In this document: positions 1 through 13,365 of the stretch, in pieces
Position numbering within the stretch: position 1 is the stretch's first letter
Layout: every line of letters starts with the position of its first letter
DNA from: Camillea tinctor
Taxonomy: Eukaryota > Ascomycota > Sordariomycetes > Xylariales > Xylariaceae
DNA: 64,000 nucleotides
Assembly (NCBI GenBank): GCA_022578605.1
Contig: MU394103.1
Coordinates: 1-64,000 of the forward strand
Reading direction: 5' to 3'
Program-made: the position numbers and the translations under genes
The notes under the pieces: generated by a model
The model's database searches: none
What the model was told of the DNA's origin: nothing
The model's input: the letters and a program-made list of their open reading frames with translations, nothing else

Positions 1-1333
1 ATTAATATTTTAATAATAAAGCATAAAAATTATAATTTGTAATATTATAATAATATATATATAGTTAAAAACTTTAATATAACACGTAATTTTTATATAT
101 TTATTATTAAAATTAAAAAATAAATATTTTAAAAAACGTTATTACGTATTATAAAGCTATTATATAAACTTGTAAAGTTAAGTATATATTAGTTTAAAAT
201 ATATTTAAAATATTATTAATATAAATTAAGCATAACATTATTAATTTTTAACTTTTACTTATTAATTATAAAAAAAAATAACTTTTTAAAATAATAAGCT
301 TATAAATTAATAATATGCTAAATATTAGCACTTAAAAATTTTTTTAAAAAAAAATAAAGTATTAATTAAAGCAAATATTAAAATACGCTTTTAAAAAATA
401 TTAAAAAATAAAGTAGTTAAAAACTTTAATAAATTGCGCTTAATAATTTATAAAAAAAAATATAATATTTTAATTAAATAAAAAAGTTAAATTAAAAAAT
501 TAAAATTATTAAACTTTAAAGCTTTTAATATAATTAAAAAATATATAAAGCAAAAAGTTTAAAAAATTTATATTTTTTTTATTTGTTAATTAAAAGTAGC
601 TTTTAACTATTTAATAACTATATAACATATAAAACTTAATATTAAAAAAGTTAAAGTTATAAATATTTAAATTTAATAATAAATAATTAATAAAAAACAT
701 AATTTTAACTTTATTTTTTTTAATTTAAAAAATCTTTACTTATACATATTTATAAATAGTTTATTTACTAATAATAAAAACATAAATTTATAAATTAAGT
801 ACTTTATTATATTAAAAAATAAAAAATTTATAGTATAAAATAATAAGTTAAAATTATAAATAATATAATTTACTAATTTTTTACTAAGTATAAAAAAGTA
901 ATATGCAATATGCTTATAAATAAAATTTATAAAATAATTTAAAAGTTTAATATTAAATATATAATATATTAAATATTTAATATAGTTATAAACTATATAT
1001 TTTACTTAAAAATTTCTTTTATATTTTATATTAATTTATTTTTTTTATATTAATGCTTTATATAAATAAAAATTATTAACGAAAAAAAGCTTATAATTAA
1101 CTTAATAGCTTTATAGTAATTATATAAAAATTAAAAAATAAATAATATTTAATAAATTTATAAAAATTATAACTTAGTAAATATAATAATAAAAGCAGCA
1201 CTTAATAAAGCAATAAAAACGCTAATTAAAAAAAATTAAATTATAATTAAATTAAAAAAATAAATTAAATAAAAGTAATATAATAAGTTTATAATTTTTT
1301 TGCAAAAAAAAATAAAGTAAGTAATAATTGTAT

Positions 1334-1892
1334 AATAAAAATAAGAAGTTACTATATACTTTACACATAAATAAATTGCACTTTTTTACGCAACCTTAGT
1401 TAAATAGTTCCTTTTTTAAATATAAATATATAACCGTTTTTTATACTTATTATTATTATTTTTATTTTATTTAATACGTACACTTACTAACAACGTTGTA
1501 AAATAAAATGTTTAAAAAACTTATTTATTTAATATATAAAAAAAATGCTAATGTTGCTATTACCGTATTTTATTTTATTATACCTTTAAATAAAAGTACA
1601 AAATATTAATAATAATTCTTTATATTTATTTTAAATTTCTATGCTTTTAAATAAAAATATAAAGTATTTAAAAAAACTTTTACCTTGCAAATTTATGTTA
1701 TTATATATTTAATAACATTAATTAGTATTAATAAATGTACGTATTAAAAAAAATAAAAATAATAAGTGTAAAAAATAGTTATATATTTATATTTAAAAAA
1801 AGAACTATTTAGTTATAATTGCATAGAAAAACGCAACTTATTTATATGCGGAATACATTATAACTTCTTGTTTTTATTATGTAACTATCATT
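1334..1892. mobile_element. Decayed element with long inverted repeats inside the AT block
   Basis: The arm at about 1334-1486 matches the reverse complement of about 1737-1892 over some 150 bases with small indels. The best-kept core is AAATAGTTC(C/T) followed by TTTTTTAAATATAAATATATAAC, at about 1404-1440 and its complement near 1770-1806. The arms are separated by about 250 bases of AT-only DNA. This layout suggests a foldback or MITE-like transposon, or two opposed copies of one repeat. Its family cannot be named because the interior has lost all coding signal. Confidence 0.5.
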
Positions 1893-4757
1893 AATATAAA
1901 AAGTTTTATATTAAATACTTTTTATATATATTTTAATAATATTTTTAACTTAAAAATTTTTAAAAAAAATTGTTTAATATAAAAGTTTATATTAAACTAT
2001 ATAAAAATTATAACTTTATACTAATTTAAGTTATTTTTATTTAAAATTTTTATATTTTTAACGTATTAAAGTTTTTTTTAAATAAACATTATTAATTAAA
2101 ACTTATTAAAAATAATGTTTTTAAGTTTTAAAATTATATTATTAAATTTAAACGTTATTTTTTTAAGTTATAAAGTAAATTTTTTAATTAAAATATTTAT
2201 AATATTATTTAATTTTTCTATTAAAGCTACATTTAATTTAAATATGTTAATTTTATAATTTATTATTTAAAAGCAACTTTAATAAATAAAGTTTAAAATA
2301 TAAATATAATTTATTAAGCGTTTTTAAAAACGTTTTTTTTATTTTTAAAATAAAATTAAATTTATTAATTATAAACTATTATATTAATAAAAACATTATT
2401 TTTATTTTTAATAATTATTTTTATATTATTTAAGTTATTTATGTTTAAGTTAAAAGTACTTAATTTATTACGTTTAATTTTTTATAAAAAACTGCTTTAT
2501 AACGTACTTTGTAAATTTTAAATATTAAGCGTTTAATTTTTAATATATTTTAAAGTATTATATAGTTTATTTTATAAAAAGCTTTTTAAAAGTTCTTTTA
2601 AGCTATTATTGCTTAAATTGTTTAAATCGTTAAAGTAACTTTTAATAGTTTTAACTTAAAATTAAATAATAGTTAAAATTTATAATATTTAAACTTTATA
2701 ATATAATTATATTGCTTTAAGTTTTATAATAAAAATATATAACGTAAAATATATAATATATTAAAATATTATAAATTATTTAACTATATAAAATATTTAA
2801 GCAAAATTTTTAAACGCGTTTTAAGTTTTTTATAAAACTAATTAATATATAAGTTTTATAAAAATAAAAGTTGCTTTTAGTTAATTTTAATAGTAATTTT
2901 TTAATAATGCTTTTAAATTTTATAAATTATTTAAATATTACTATAAATTGTTAATTTATAATAATTATAATAAAGTATTTTTTATATATAATAAATATAT
3001 TAAATTTATTTATAATTAATAATTTAAAGCTTTTATTTAATTTAAAGCTTTAATTTAATTTAATACGTTATTTTAAAAGTTTAAAAAAATTATTAAACTA
3101 TTTTAAGTTAATAATTATTTAAATAAAGCTTATAATTTAAACTTTTTTATTGTATTATTTATATAAGTTTTTATATTATTTTTTAAATTATTATACATTA
3201 CTTTTATTAAATTTATTTATTTAATTATATTTTTAACTTATTACTATATTATTGCTTTTTATTTACTTTTAAAAAATTAAATTAACTTATAATAATACTT
3301 AATTGTTTTATTATTTTTTTAATGTTTTTAAATATATTTAAATCTTTTAAATTATTTTAATTTTTTAATTTAGCAAATAAAGTTTTAAATTTTTATAAAA
3401 ACCTAATAAATATAGTTTGTTTATTACTAAACTAATATATAAAAAATTTCTTTTTAAAGTTTTTTTAAATGTTTTTTATTATTTATGCTTTAATTATTAC
3501 TTATATTTTAATTATTACTTATACTTTAATTATTATTTATGCTTTAATTATTTTTTAATATTTATTTTTTTAACATTTTTATAGTTTGTTTAAAAGTTAA
3601 GCGTTTTAATTAAAAAAAATCAAATTAAAAAAAACTAAGTTAAAAAAAACTAAGTTAAAAAAAGCTAAATAATAAGTTTATTTTAAGCTTAACAATTAAA
3701 TAAAGCTTTATTAAATACAAATTAGCTTTAACTGTTTTTAAGGCTTTTTTATAACAAAATTACGCTATTTATTAATAATAAATGTTAAAGTTAATAAATA
3801 AAAGTAATAAAAATAACAAATTAATAATAAAAATAATAAAACAATAATAAATAAAAATAATAAAATAAATAAAAATAATGAAATAAATTATATATAAGTT
3901 AAATTTGCTGTTTTTTTTAAAAAAAAAGTAAAGTTTAAAAATTTTAAGTTTTTACAAGTTAATAAAATACGCGCTTTTTACATAATATCAATTTAAGTAA
4001 AAAATTTAAATAAAATAAAGTAAAAAAAAAAAAGTTATATATAAAATTTTTAATTAAAAATTGCAAAAATTTTATATATTTTTAAAAATTTAAAGCATTT
4101 TATAAAAAACATATTAATTAAAATATTATAAACGTTAATATTAATATAAAACTACTAACTTAAATATAATATTATAAATAAAAGTTTATTTATTAATTAA
4201 AATATTTTTGTTAAAATTTACTTTATAGTAATAAATAATTTTTTTAATTTAAATTGTTAATTTTTAACAAAAAGCGTTAAATGGAATTAACTTACTTAAA
4301 AAAAATGTTATTTTAAACTTACTTTTTAATTAAAAAAGTTTAAGTTAAAAAGTTTATTTAATAATAAAATAAAATTTTTATAATTGCGTTAAAGTTAAAT
4401 TTATTATACTATATAATGTAAAATATAGCAATATAAAATAATATTATAAATATATAAAAAAATAAAAAAGTGCAACATTAAATATGCAGCTATATTGCAC
4501 ATTAAATATTGCTATTTTTTTATTTTATTTATTAGTGTTAATACTAATTTTTATTTTATTTATGTAAAATACTATGCACTTTTTAATATATAGTAATTAT
4601 ATTATTTACATTAATTTATATAGTAAAAGTTGCATTATTTATTATTTTAATTTTTTTTTACTTTTTATTACGGTATATTTAAATATATAATAACTTTAAT
4701 AAAAAAATAACAGCATTATTAATAAATATATACGTTAATAAAAATAAAAAAATAAAA

Positions 4758-4910
4758 GCAATAATAAGTAATAAAAAAACGGTTATTTATTTATGTTTAA
4801 AAAAAAAAACTATTTAATTAAAGTTATGTAAAAAACCGCCATTTATTTATATGCAAAATATATAATGACATTTTATTTTTATTATATAACTATTAAAAAT
4901 ATAATAATAT
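4758..4910. repeat. Third copy of the AT-block repeat
   Basis: This segment is collinear with about 1745-1890: an AATAAGTA-like start, then TTTAAAAAAAA, ACTATTTA, a GTTATGTAAA-like stretch, ATTTATATGC, and TTTTATTATATAACTAT at the end. A matching inverted partner was not found near it with confidence. Confidence 0.4.
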
Positions 4911-5195
4911 TAATATAATTATTTAATTATTTAACATATTATGCTACCACCACATATAATATTATTGAATTTTCTTTTTTTATTTAATAAATCATTAAAA
5001 AGCTTAACGCATTTTATAAAAGCTTTTATTAATAAATAACATAAATAAAAAGTTATAAAAACTAAAAATTAAAAAATTAAAATATTTAAACTTAATAATA
5101 AAATAATAATTAAATATATTATTATAAACTTATTAATATAATAATTAAATTAATTAACGATATTAAGGAATATTAATAAATAGTTTTTACGTGGT

Positions 5196-6968
5196 TTTTA
5201 ATGACGATTTTTAAAAAGAAATGAGCATTGATTATTAGGGACTTGGTACGTTGGTACCTATGTCGTATGTTGCATCGAGGTTGGCTATTTATCCAACCAT
5301 TCTTAGCATTGCTATATTAAAGCCTCATCTGCTACACCGGTGCTATCGAGCCTAGATCTGAGGGTAGCAGCAACTTCGAATACAGGCTCCAATGAAGTCA
5401 CCGGGACCATTACGGTAAGATTTCTTCGATTATTTTTACTGTATGGCATTATTTGTAGGGCAAAAGACATATGCTTATTGCCTTTTCGTAGATAGGTGTA
5501 CGCCCGAATGCTCTCTCTTTCGGTAGACGAAGGGTGTCCTGCCCCCCCTGACCTGAAAGTATTCCATGCACAGTACTTGCCCCCTCCACTGCACACATAG
5601 CCATAAAGATAAATGTATGCATAAGGTGTCTAGATATAACCAATAACCAAGAACGAAGCGAACATTCGATACCCAACATTCAATGTAACTATAAGGTCGT
5701 GAGACACCTTGCACTACCTCGGTGAATAGATGGCGAGCTTTTCCTTGATTCGCACCATAATACATACACCCTGGGAGGCGGAGGAGGTTCCCTCCAGTGA
5801 CCCCATCAAAAAGGTAAGCATAAGTAGCCCTAGAAAACGAGTGACGGGACCAGTCTCTCCACACCTTTCGATATAACCTTACCTCCACCGGTTACCACAG
5901 GTATTCTGTAAGTCCTTACCGATGTCTAAATGTAAGAAATCAACTGTAAAAAGGATATTTGTAATAAGTGGCTGCATAGTTTCCGGTATGACGAGAATAA
6001 ATTGGATATTTTGATTTCTAAGGATGTGACACATAGGTACCCATGTAACTAGTATATTCTATCGAGGCTGGCCACTGGTATTTTGATCTTACTCAAATTA
6101 GCAGGGCATAGTTTACTTAGACACACTACATACTATATTTAAGTAGCAAGTTTACCATCATATGATCTACAACGTTGTAGCGTGGAGCATGTAGGCAGGT
6201 ATTCGAGGTGGAAATGACTTACCGTTAAAAAAGTATCTAATTGAGTGTATTCCGTGATTCGGGGCACGGGGCCACAATGACTCTTTGATCTGACCTGGCT
6301 TCATTAGATAGTAAGTAAAGGAGCAGTACGTGGAAATAATAAGTCATGAATACCTAGCTAAGAACCAAGCAGCTAAAGAAATGTGATATCACTTCTATAC
6401 CTATCTAGGCAGAACTCAAGTATTTTTAAATAGATAATCTCCTGAAGAGGCTACCCTTGGTGATATTTATCTATTTCCCTGTGCTTATATTAACCCTATG
6501 TTCTCTCTTATAAACTGTCTACCCTCCTTTTCCTTTTTCCTTTTTCCTTTTTCCTTTCTCTTTTCCGATTTCCGATCATGTCAGCTCGTAACACACATCT
6601 ACAACTTGGAATTTTGACCCTACAGTATGACTTAACAGGACGTACCCTCTCTGAAACAATAAGCTTCGAAAAAGTCCTACGAAGAATTTGTTTTATGAGA
6701 TCTGGATTTCAAGGGCAAAGTCCCCCCCCTCAGAAAAAGTAAAGTGAACTAGTCACAGTAGTATTCTCTAAGTACTCACTACATTCCTATTATAATTATA
6801 CCCTCATCAGACCCTGTGTCACGTGTTATATGTACTAATTTTACACTGACCCCTCACTATTCCAGTCAACGTTGATGACGATAGGATTCTGCCGCCTAGG
6901 AGGCTTCTATTCGTCTGATTTTGCACGTCCAAGTCCTTAGATACAGCCGACTACGCCCCAGTTTATCG
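5196..6968. other. Gene-free stretch between the AT block and the P450
   Basis: Ordinary base composition. Open frames between about 5312 and 5888 lack recognisable domains and overlap one another on the same strand, so none is annotated. CT-rich TTTCC repeats lie near 6533-6560. Part of the right end is probably the 3' untranslated region of the minus-strand P450. Confidence 0.6.
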
Positions 6969-9198
6969 CTATGTTCTGAGCCTGTAACGTAGGTATATAG
7001 GCTGCTTCGGTTTCTTTGCCGAATGCGAGTTCCGGCTTGCTGGTTCAGGAGCCTCAGTGGCGAGGCTGCCATCGCGGCCAGACAACTCGAAATCGAACAT
7101 AGAAATGAAATAGGCTGCAATAAACGCCATCTCGAGCTTCGCGAATCTCATGCCCACTAGTGATGACAAGTTATTTCCCATATTAGCCACTCGAACGAGC
7201 TATTGGTCACCCAATTCTTTCTTCCAAGCACTGTTATATAGGAATAGAAGAACAAGGAAAGAGTTAGAGACAAAAAAAAGAAATACATATCACTTACAGC
7301 AAGGATGTCGTCCAGTGCCCCATCCTATATATCCATGTAGGATCTTCTTGTCCTCAGCTCGGTCCTCGAGAAAGCGCCCTGGGTCGAAGTGGGTCGGGTC
7401 AGTATACAAATCAGAGCTCATCATCACGTCGTCGATGAGATAAGCGGCGAAGGCACCATTGGGGATAACCTCGCCGGTCGAACCGATGGGGATGTCATGA
7501 CCTGACATATTCTTGCGGAAAGCCGTGCCAGCCATGGAGAGGCGTATTGACTCGCGCAGACAGAGGTCAACTAGCGGGAACTCAGACTCCCATTCGTCAA
7601 TGGTTAGCGTATCCAGGACGTCAGCAGCAGACTGCGCTGCTGACCGTCGGTGCCGTGCCACGACGCCATCGACTTCACCGCGCACCCGTGCGAGCCACTC
7701 TGGGCTCTGAGTCAGGTAGACGTGCATCCATGCTGCGTTGACGCCGCTATTGAGCTGACCGGCGTAGAGACTGCCAATGACAAACTGGAGAGCAGGCACC
7801 GTGCGTTAGCGTGTAAGTCGGCTTCAAATAAAGAGGGGGAGATGGGCCACCAAAACAACATACCGCAATGATATCCCTGATCCCCATCCCCTGGTCTATT
7901 AAGCTCTGCAGCGGGTCTTCCCTCCTCTTGCCCGTCGTGCGGCGCTTCTCAACGATGCCTTGAAAAACCATAGCTAGCCTTGCTCCGTTGTATATGCGAG
8001 TGAGGTGTCTGAATGTAGGAAGCCAGGGGAACACGATACGAGCGATGGACTCGGCTTCCTCGAAGCTCTCGAATAAGGCAAGCGTAGAGTTTAACAGCGC
8101 GGGATCGTTCGCGATATCCTCGGCGCCCACAGTCCGCATCGTGAGCTGGTACACGATGCGATAGAGGCTATCGAACGGGTTCGTGACCGCCCACGCAGAG
8201 CCAGGGGTTGCAGGGAGGGCGCTCGCGAGCTCTTCGCACGCGCGGCGAGTGTCACTGCACAGAGTTACCAGGTTCCGGTTCATTCTATCCTTTCGCATCA
8301 TCGGTATGAGCGCCTTTTGGAACAGTTGCGCAAAGTTTTCGGACTCGGCTGTTGCGGCGGGCTGACCTGTGAGGAGTTCGGCGAATCTGGGTGGAGTAGC
8401 GAAAAATGTCAGTCAATGTAGCCTGCCTCTAATGTTCGTCTTGATATCATTTCTAATATCCCCCGTCTTTTCTTATTTATTCTCCAGCGCATAATCAAGA
8501 TGGTCGAGAGATATCATGGATGCAGACTAGACTCTCTAGGAAGTTTCGTGGATAGTCATGAGCGGAACAGTGCACTGAGAGGGTAAAATGCACAATTTAC
8601 TTACCCTTCATTGAAGTTCAAGTCTCTACTCTCATAGAACGTTTTGCGGCCCTCAGGACCAGATAAACCGATGATCTGTTTCTTGCCGATATAGAAGCTA
8701 AAGTTACCCGTTGAAGAATGTTTCATCGCCTCCTTAAACCAGTCGCAGCGTGTCTTGTAAAAGCACAAGGTACCGAGAATAGGCCAGTCGCTCATTTTGA
8801 ACCACTGTGGAAGTTAGTGTCACTGAACTTCACTTATACAAGACACAACCCCGTTGTTTGCGGCATCATTTGCTGACTTGGAATAAGAAATTGATTTGGG
8901 GGTGGGGGTAGGTAAAGTATATTCCATGAGAAACGATGTATCTTGTTGTCCTCGCTCTCTTATGGTATATTGTGGAGTTGCGAATGGCATCGTCCTATTT
9001 TGCAGTCCCTCACGGAAAAAAAAAACTTTATAGGTGATAGGATATTGAGCAACGTACCTTAGGCGCATTTTTAGGTAGACTTGGCCGCCGGAAGACTTGC
9101 AAAAGACCAGTTACCAAAGTTGCGAGAAACAGGACCCAGATGCTAGTTGGCCAATTTTGAGGATGTAAAAACGTGGTCACCATCGTGATAGAACCCAT
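6969..9198 (-). CDS. Cytochrome P450 monooxygenase, five exons
   Basis: Membrane-bound haem monooxygenase expected in the endoplasmic reticulum; the substrate is unknown. Exons: 9058-9198, 8605-8804, 7864-8386, 7298-7784, 6969-7156, all with GT-AG borders and agreeing phases, giving 512 residues, normal for a class II P450. The first exon encodes an N-terminal membrane anchor (about residues 20-36), then a Pro-rich hinge. The I-helix motif reads AGQLNSG (about 296-302), the K-helix ExxR is E366-R369, and the haem loop GWGTGRHPC ends in the ligand Cys450, split by the last intron just after it and followed by LGMRFAKLEM. The AGQ-type I helix recalls CYP51-like and related fungal families, but the exact CYP family is not assigned. 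A lone tailoring-type gene with no synthase beside it. The nearest gene, a rhodopsin-like protein, is 4 kb away. Confidence 0.9.
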
Positions 9199-12100
9199 CG
9201 TGATCTAAATCGTTGTTTTTAGCTCTTCTACCTTCCGTCTTCCTTTCTCTCTCCCTCTCTCCCTCTCTCTCTTTTTTTTACCTCTGTATAAAGACTGTTA
9301 TACCTTTCTTCAACCCCGTCGACGCTAGATTATAGGTAAAGGTTAGTAGAATGAAACTTATCAATTAGACTTCACCCCATGCATCGCGAGAGTAGTTGGA
9401 GTGGCAACTATGCGGGGAGGCGACATACATACATGATATGTATGTAGGGTGGCGTTGAAACGAAGGGTAGATCCGTGCCGGGTGCCGGAGCTATGTAGAT
9501 AAGGAATAGGCTGATGATGTCTTAGAAGAAGATATGGACCATGCGAGTGCACGGGTTCAACACACACAGAGACTAACGTTTTCTTCGCCGGCTGTCTTGG
9601 GCTTTTCTATTTGTAAGTGAAGATAATATACGGGGAAGAAAAAGAGAAATAATACAATCACAACACCAAGTCAAATTTCTTTATTCTTCCCTTATCCCTA
9701 TTTTTATCCCTAGTCTTCTCGGTTAGATAGGAAATTACACAAATCAACAACAATTGGAAACAACCGGGGACAAAGAGAATTTCTTCCCTTCTCTCCCTCC
9801 AATCACTGTCAATGTATACAGAAACGTCTGTGGCAAGCGCCCAGTGTTACATACATAATTACATACGTCTTTCACTGGTCGCACTTGGTACCTCCGGTTG
9901 CCGTGCAGAGGCCGTCTAATTAGTAGTAAAGCTATCCAGGAACCTGGATGTAGGAATGTGAAAGAGGGGATAAAGAGAGTTCTTACGTTGGTGTGTAGCC
10001 ACGCTGTAACGTAAGGGGTTCATCCACTATTTGGCTTACACTTCCTTAAACCGCAAACACTTGTTTAGATCTCTTACCATTGTTAAACCCTGTCGGTCAC
10101 GCTGATGGCACATTCATAGTAAATGCTCTATATTGACTAACTAAATACCTATCCACATAGCTAACTAACTACATATTTTCTGTGACAAGTCTACCTCTTG
10201 TACAGCAAGAACTTGGTGATGCGTTCCACCATAGCGCGCAGCTATATCTGGCTGGGTTAGAGAAGGCAAGCTAGAGTGTTTAGCATGCAGTGGAGCAAGT
10301 GAAGAACAATGGATTAAGCATTGCCTCGACTGGTCCATGTGAGCGCCACGACTCGGGACCTTAGCGATCCGGGTGGTCGCGCGCAATGCCACCGCAGGGA
10401 GGGGAGACCTAATTCGCCCTAATATAAGCTAGACCCTTATTAGAGGATAACAAAAAACAGTGATATTGCCATTTCTTTTCGCCATATGGGCAAAATAGAG
10501 AGGATAAATCATAAACAGATAGATAGCTCTACAAGGTTCCGCCGTGACTTATCAAGAGTTAGTTACACTTTGTAGAATTGTATTATACCCCACCAAGACC
10601 ATGAAGAGTGTTATGGCCTTCTATGAGATATTCGGTCAGTGAAATGGAGACTAATGTAGGGTACTATTTAGTAGGTATCGATCACGTATAGCATAAGTGC
10701 AAGAGCTGAAAATTAGTGATGTGCTATTGTAAAAAAGTAAGTCCTATAGTGTATATTAGTGAGATGTAGGATGCATGTGTAGACAGGTTACCCATATAGG
10801 TAAATGACGATAGTAACAGTTCTTGGTTATGACGTGTAACGAGCATGCTTTTCTGCACCTACCTACCTACCTACCTATTTCATATACACAGCTTTGGCTA
10901 GCATGATATGACTATTTATCTCATACTAAACACTATAACAACATGCCCATACATTCTATCCACGTGATAATGTTTCTGTCTGACTTAGTGTAATAGAACT
11001 ATAGAAACTTAACTTACACGTGGAGTTCTTCAAAAATCTAGTAATGATCCTACTTCATAGCTACCTAGGTAAGTTTTGCCTTTTATTATCTAATAGCTTA
11101 GGTTATTTTATTATGTATGTGCATTAGAACCTGATACTGGTCAACTGTAGTCCGGAAAATATCAAATGTGCCTTATATCCTGCATGCATTGTGCCGATGT
11201 AACCCACGCACGTACAGTCTCCTCATATATGATAGCCTACATAAAAGACTCCGCCATAGGCAGATGGACAAATTGTCGCGAATATAATTACACATATGTA
11301 GTAACACGTGCCATATTGCTCGACCATACCTACCATTTAGTCTGACTACCCGAGGGTAGGGCACTTTATCTAGCATACCATAGCGCCAATATATGGGAAG
11401 AGATCGTGCGGGTGCAGATGCAAGCAGGGACTTCTGTATTCAGTCATCCGGTTTCAATGTCTCAGAGCTTGCTTAGAGACACGCGACTAAGCCAATAACG
11501 AAACAGCTTCTTAGTGATTAACTAACCATTATTCTCCAATCCTGTATTTTGCGCGTTACCCCTCCTGGAACGTAATATCAACTCATGACGCTAGTAACTA
11601 AGAATGATATACCGATCTATAAGAATTGTTCTGAATGTATAGGAGTTACTTATGTCATGAAGGATCTACATCATAGGATCGGTTGTCGTAGACATTACAG
11701 CCTGTCTGCTGTAACTCGATCATGTTTCTATAGCTATATAGAGATAGTCAGACCAAAAAGAAAAAGGGGGTGACAGGTCAGAAAGGCATTTTGAAGACCG
11801 ACCAGTCAGATCTGCGTACCCGTTCACACAAATTTACACCTATATAACCATACAGCAGGAAGCTAGACCCCACACTCCAGACGATTGTTCTCTACCAACA
11901 TAATTACCTGATAATCCTCTCCATTTCGTCAGATACTTGCTTATTCTAGGCGGATAGATAGACATGTGAAATTGATTGACCACAACACATTATCCCCCCC
12001 TCCACATTTCCCCTCAATTCCCTTAACTTACCCCAAAATACAATAAAAGGTCCTTATTAATCTAGCCTAGTGTATATCAATCTCCAAGGTATATAATTCG

Positions 12101-13365
12101 CTCTGGAATGGATATATCCACGTAGGCATTGACAAATTATTTTCAATGTGACGTTATATCCCTGTACGAGTTCTAGACCCACCATTTCAGTCTACCTACT
12201 TCCCTCGTCAGCGAATGCGACGGGATCTATCCGATCTGATCTGAGTAGACAAACAGAGCAATCATAGTAATATTACGCACCCACATCACTCCCCTTTCCT
12301 CTCTCACCTACTGGTTCTTCGTGGGACCTCTCATCCATGTTCTATACTGCCGCCATTATATTATAAAAAAAAACACTATCACTCGCACTCAGTCGATTCC
12401 GATGCCAAATACCCACATAATACCATGCTGTGAACTTCTACCAAGATCCCCATAACTCAACCCACCTACCAGGTAGGTAGTTAGCAAGTTGCATAACTCG
12501 CTCCAACCCACATATTTGAGAACCCACTCTTCGCAAACGAAGGAACATTAAGGTTAAAACAGAAACACACCTTAAATGCACATCTTCAATTTATCAACGC
12601 CTTGCTCATTTGCAGTGTATTTCATCCTAGATAGAATAGTAAGTACCTAGTGTAAAAAGTAAGCCGAGCAGCTCCAGGCAGATGGATGTAACTCGGATGA
12701 GCTAACTGGTTCTCCTTATTAACACAATTTGTATACTAAAACTACAATGGCTACGATTTAGAAGCAATAGCCCGGAGTATGATTGTTGTGAGTTGACAGA
12801 AAAGAGGGTTATGGAGAGAGTCTAGGCTTAGAGTGGAACTATTTGAAGGCTACAGGCACCACTGCAAGGAAAGTTACCGTGGGATAAATATAAAGGGACA
12901 GTTCACAACTAGTAACTTCAAAAGAAAATCGCTAACATCTAGTGACTCTTTGTTTCCCATGTTACTCTACGCTTACATAACCATCATTCACTATGCTCAT
13001 CCGTAGAAATATATGATTTTCAACCCGGATATATTGGTCCATTCCCTTGATTCTTGATTTATATCTATACCGGTATAGAGATACGGAATGCTACTGTCTG
13101 ACTCTAGGTAAATATATCTGCGTTGAGCTTGTTATATCACCGTTCACCTGTATAGGTTTTACAAAGCACCATTATCTACTCCTCGTATAAATATCCCGGA
13201 GCTCACTTCGTATATTGAAAAGATATGGATTACCAGATGTTGATTATTCAGTTCCTTTTATTTATACAGACCGAGTTTCACGTATATGGATACTTGGCAA
13301 TGGTTGCAAGAAAATTGAAAATAAGAATCCGGGTTTAGCTTGATGATACCTGAACGGTATCTAAG
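9199..13365. other. 4.2 kb stretch with no supported gene
   Basis: It holds the P450 promoter at its left end. Elsewhere only short open frames without recognisable domains are present. A run of splice-like signals on the minus strand at 9885-10120 could belong to a small Cys-containing peptide but has no convincing start. An (ACCT)5 tract lies at 10857-10876. No transposase relic was recognised. Confidence 0.55.
10857..10876. repeat. (ACCT)n microsatellite
   Basis: Five tandem ACCT units. No function is suggested. Confidence 0.9.

Larger units (their letters stand above)
1..5195. repeat. AT-rich, gene-free block with RIP-like composition
   Basis: The block is almost wholly A and T; the few C and G bases sit mostly in isolated GC, CG or TGCA contexts. 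No open frame of useful length exists on either strand. Composition changes abruptly near 5195 to ordinary mixed sequence. In Pezizomycotina such blocks usually come from repeat-induced point mutation, which converts CpA to TpA in duplicated DNA; RIP is inferred here from base composition alone. Short tandem low-complexity runs occur at about 3478-3560 and 3780-3895. A decayed repeat can still be traced in it (1334-1486, 1737-1892, 4758-4910). A subtelomeric or pericentromeric site is possible, but no telomere repeat is present. Confidence 0.85.

Noticed and set aside
5312..5888. Overlapping minus-strand frames of 76-137 codons
   Set aside because: No domain or signal peptide, mutually overlapping, and no consistent splice structure links them.
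6969..9198. Fragmented P450 pseudogene
   Set aside because: Four introns with matching phases rebuild a complete 512-residue P450, including the split haem motif.
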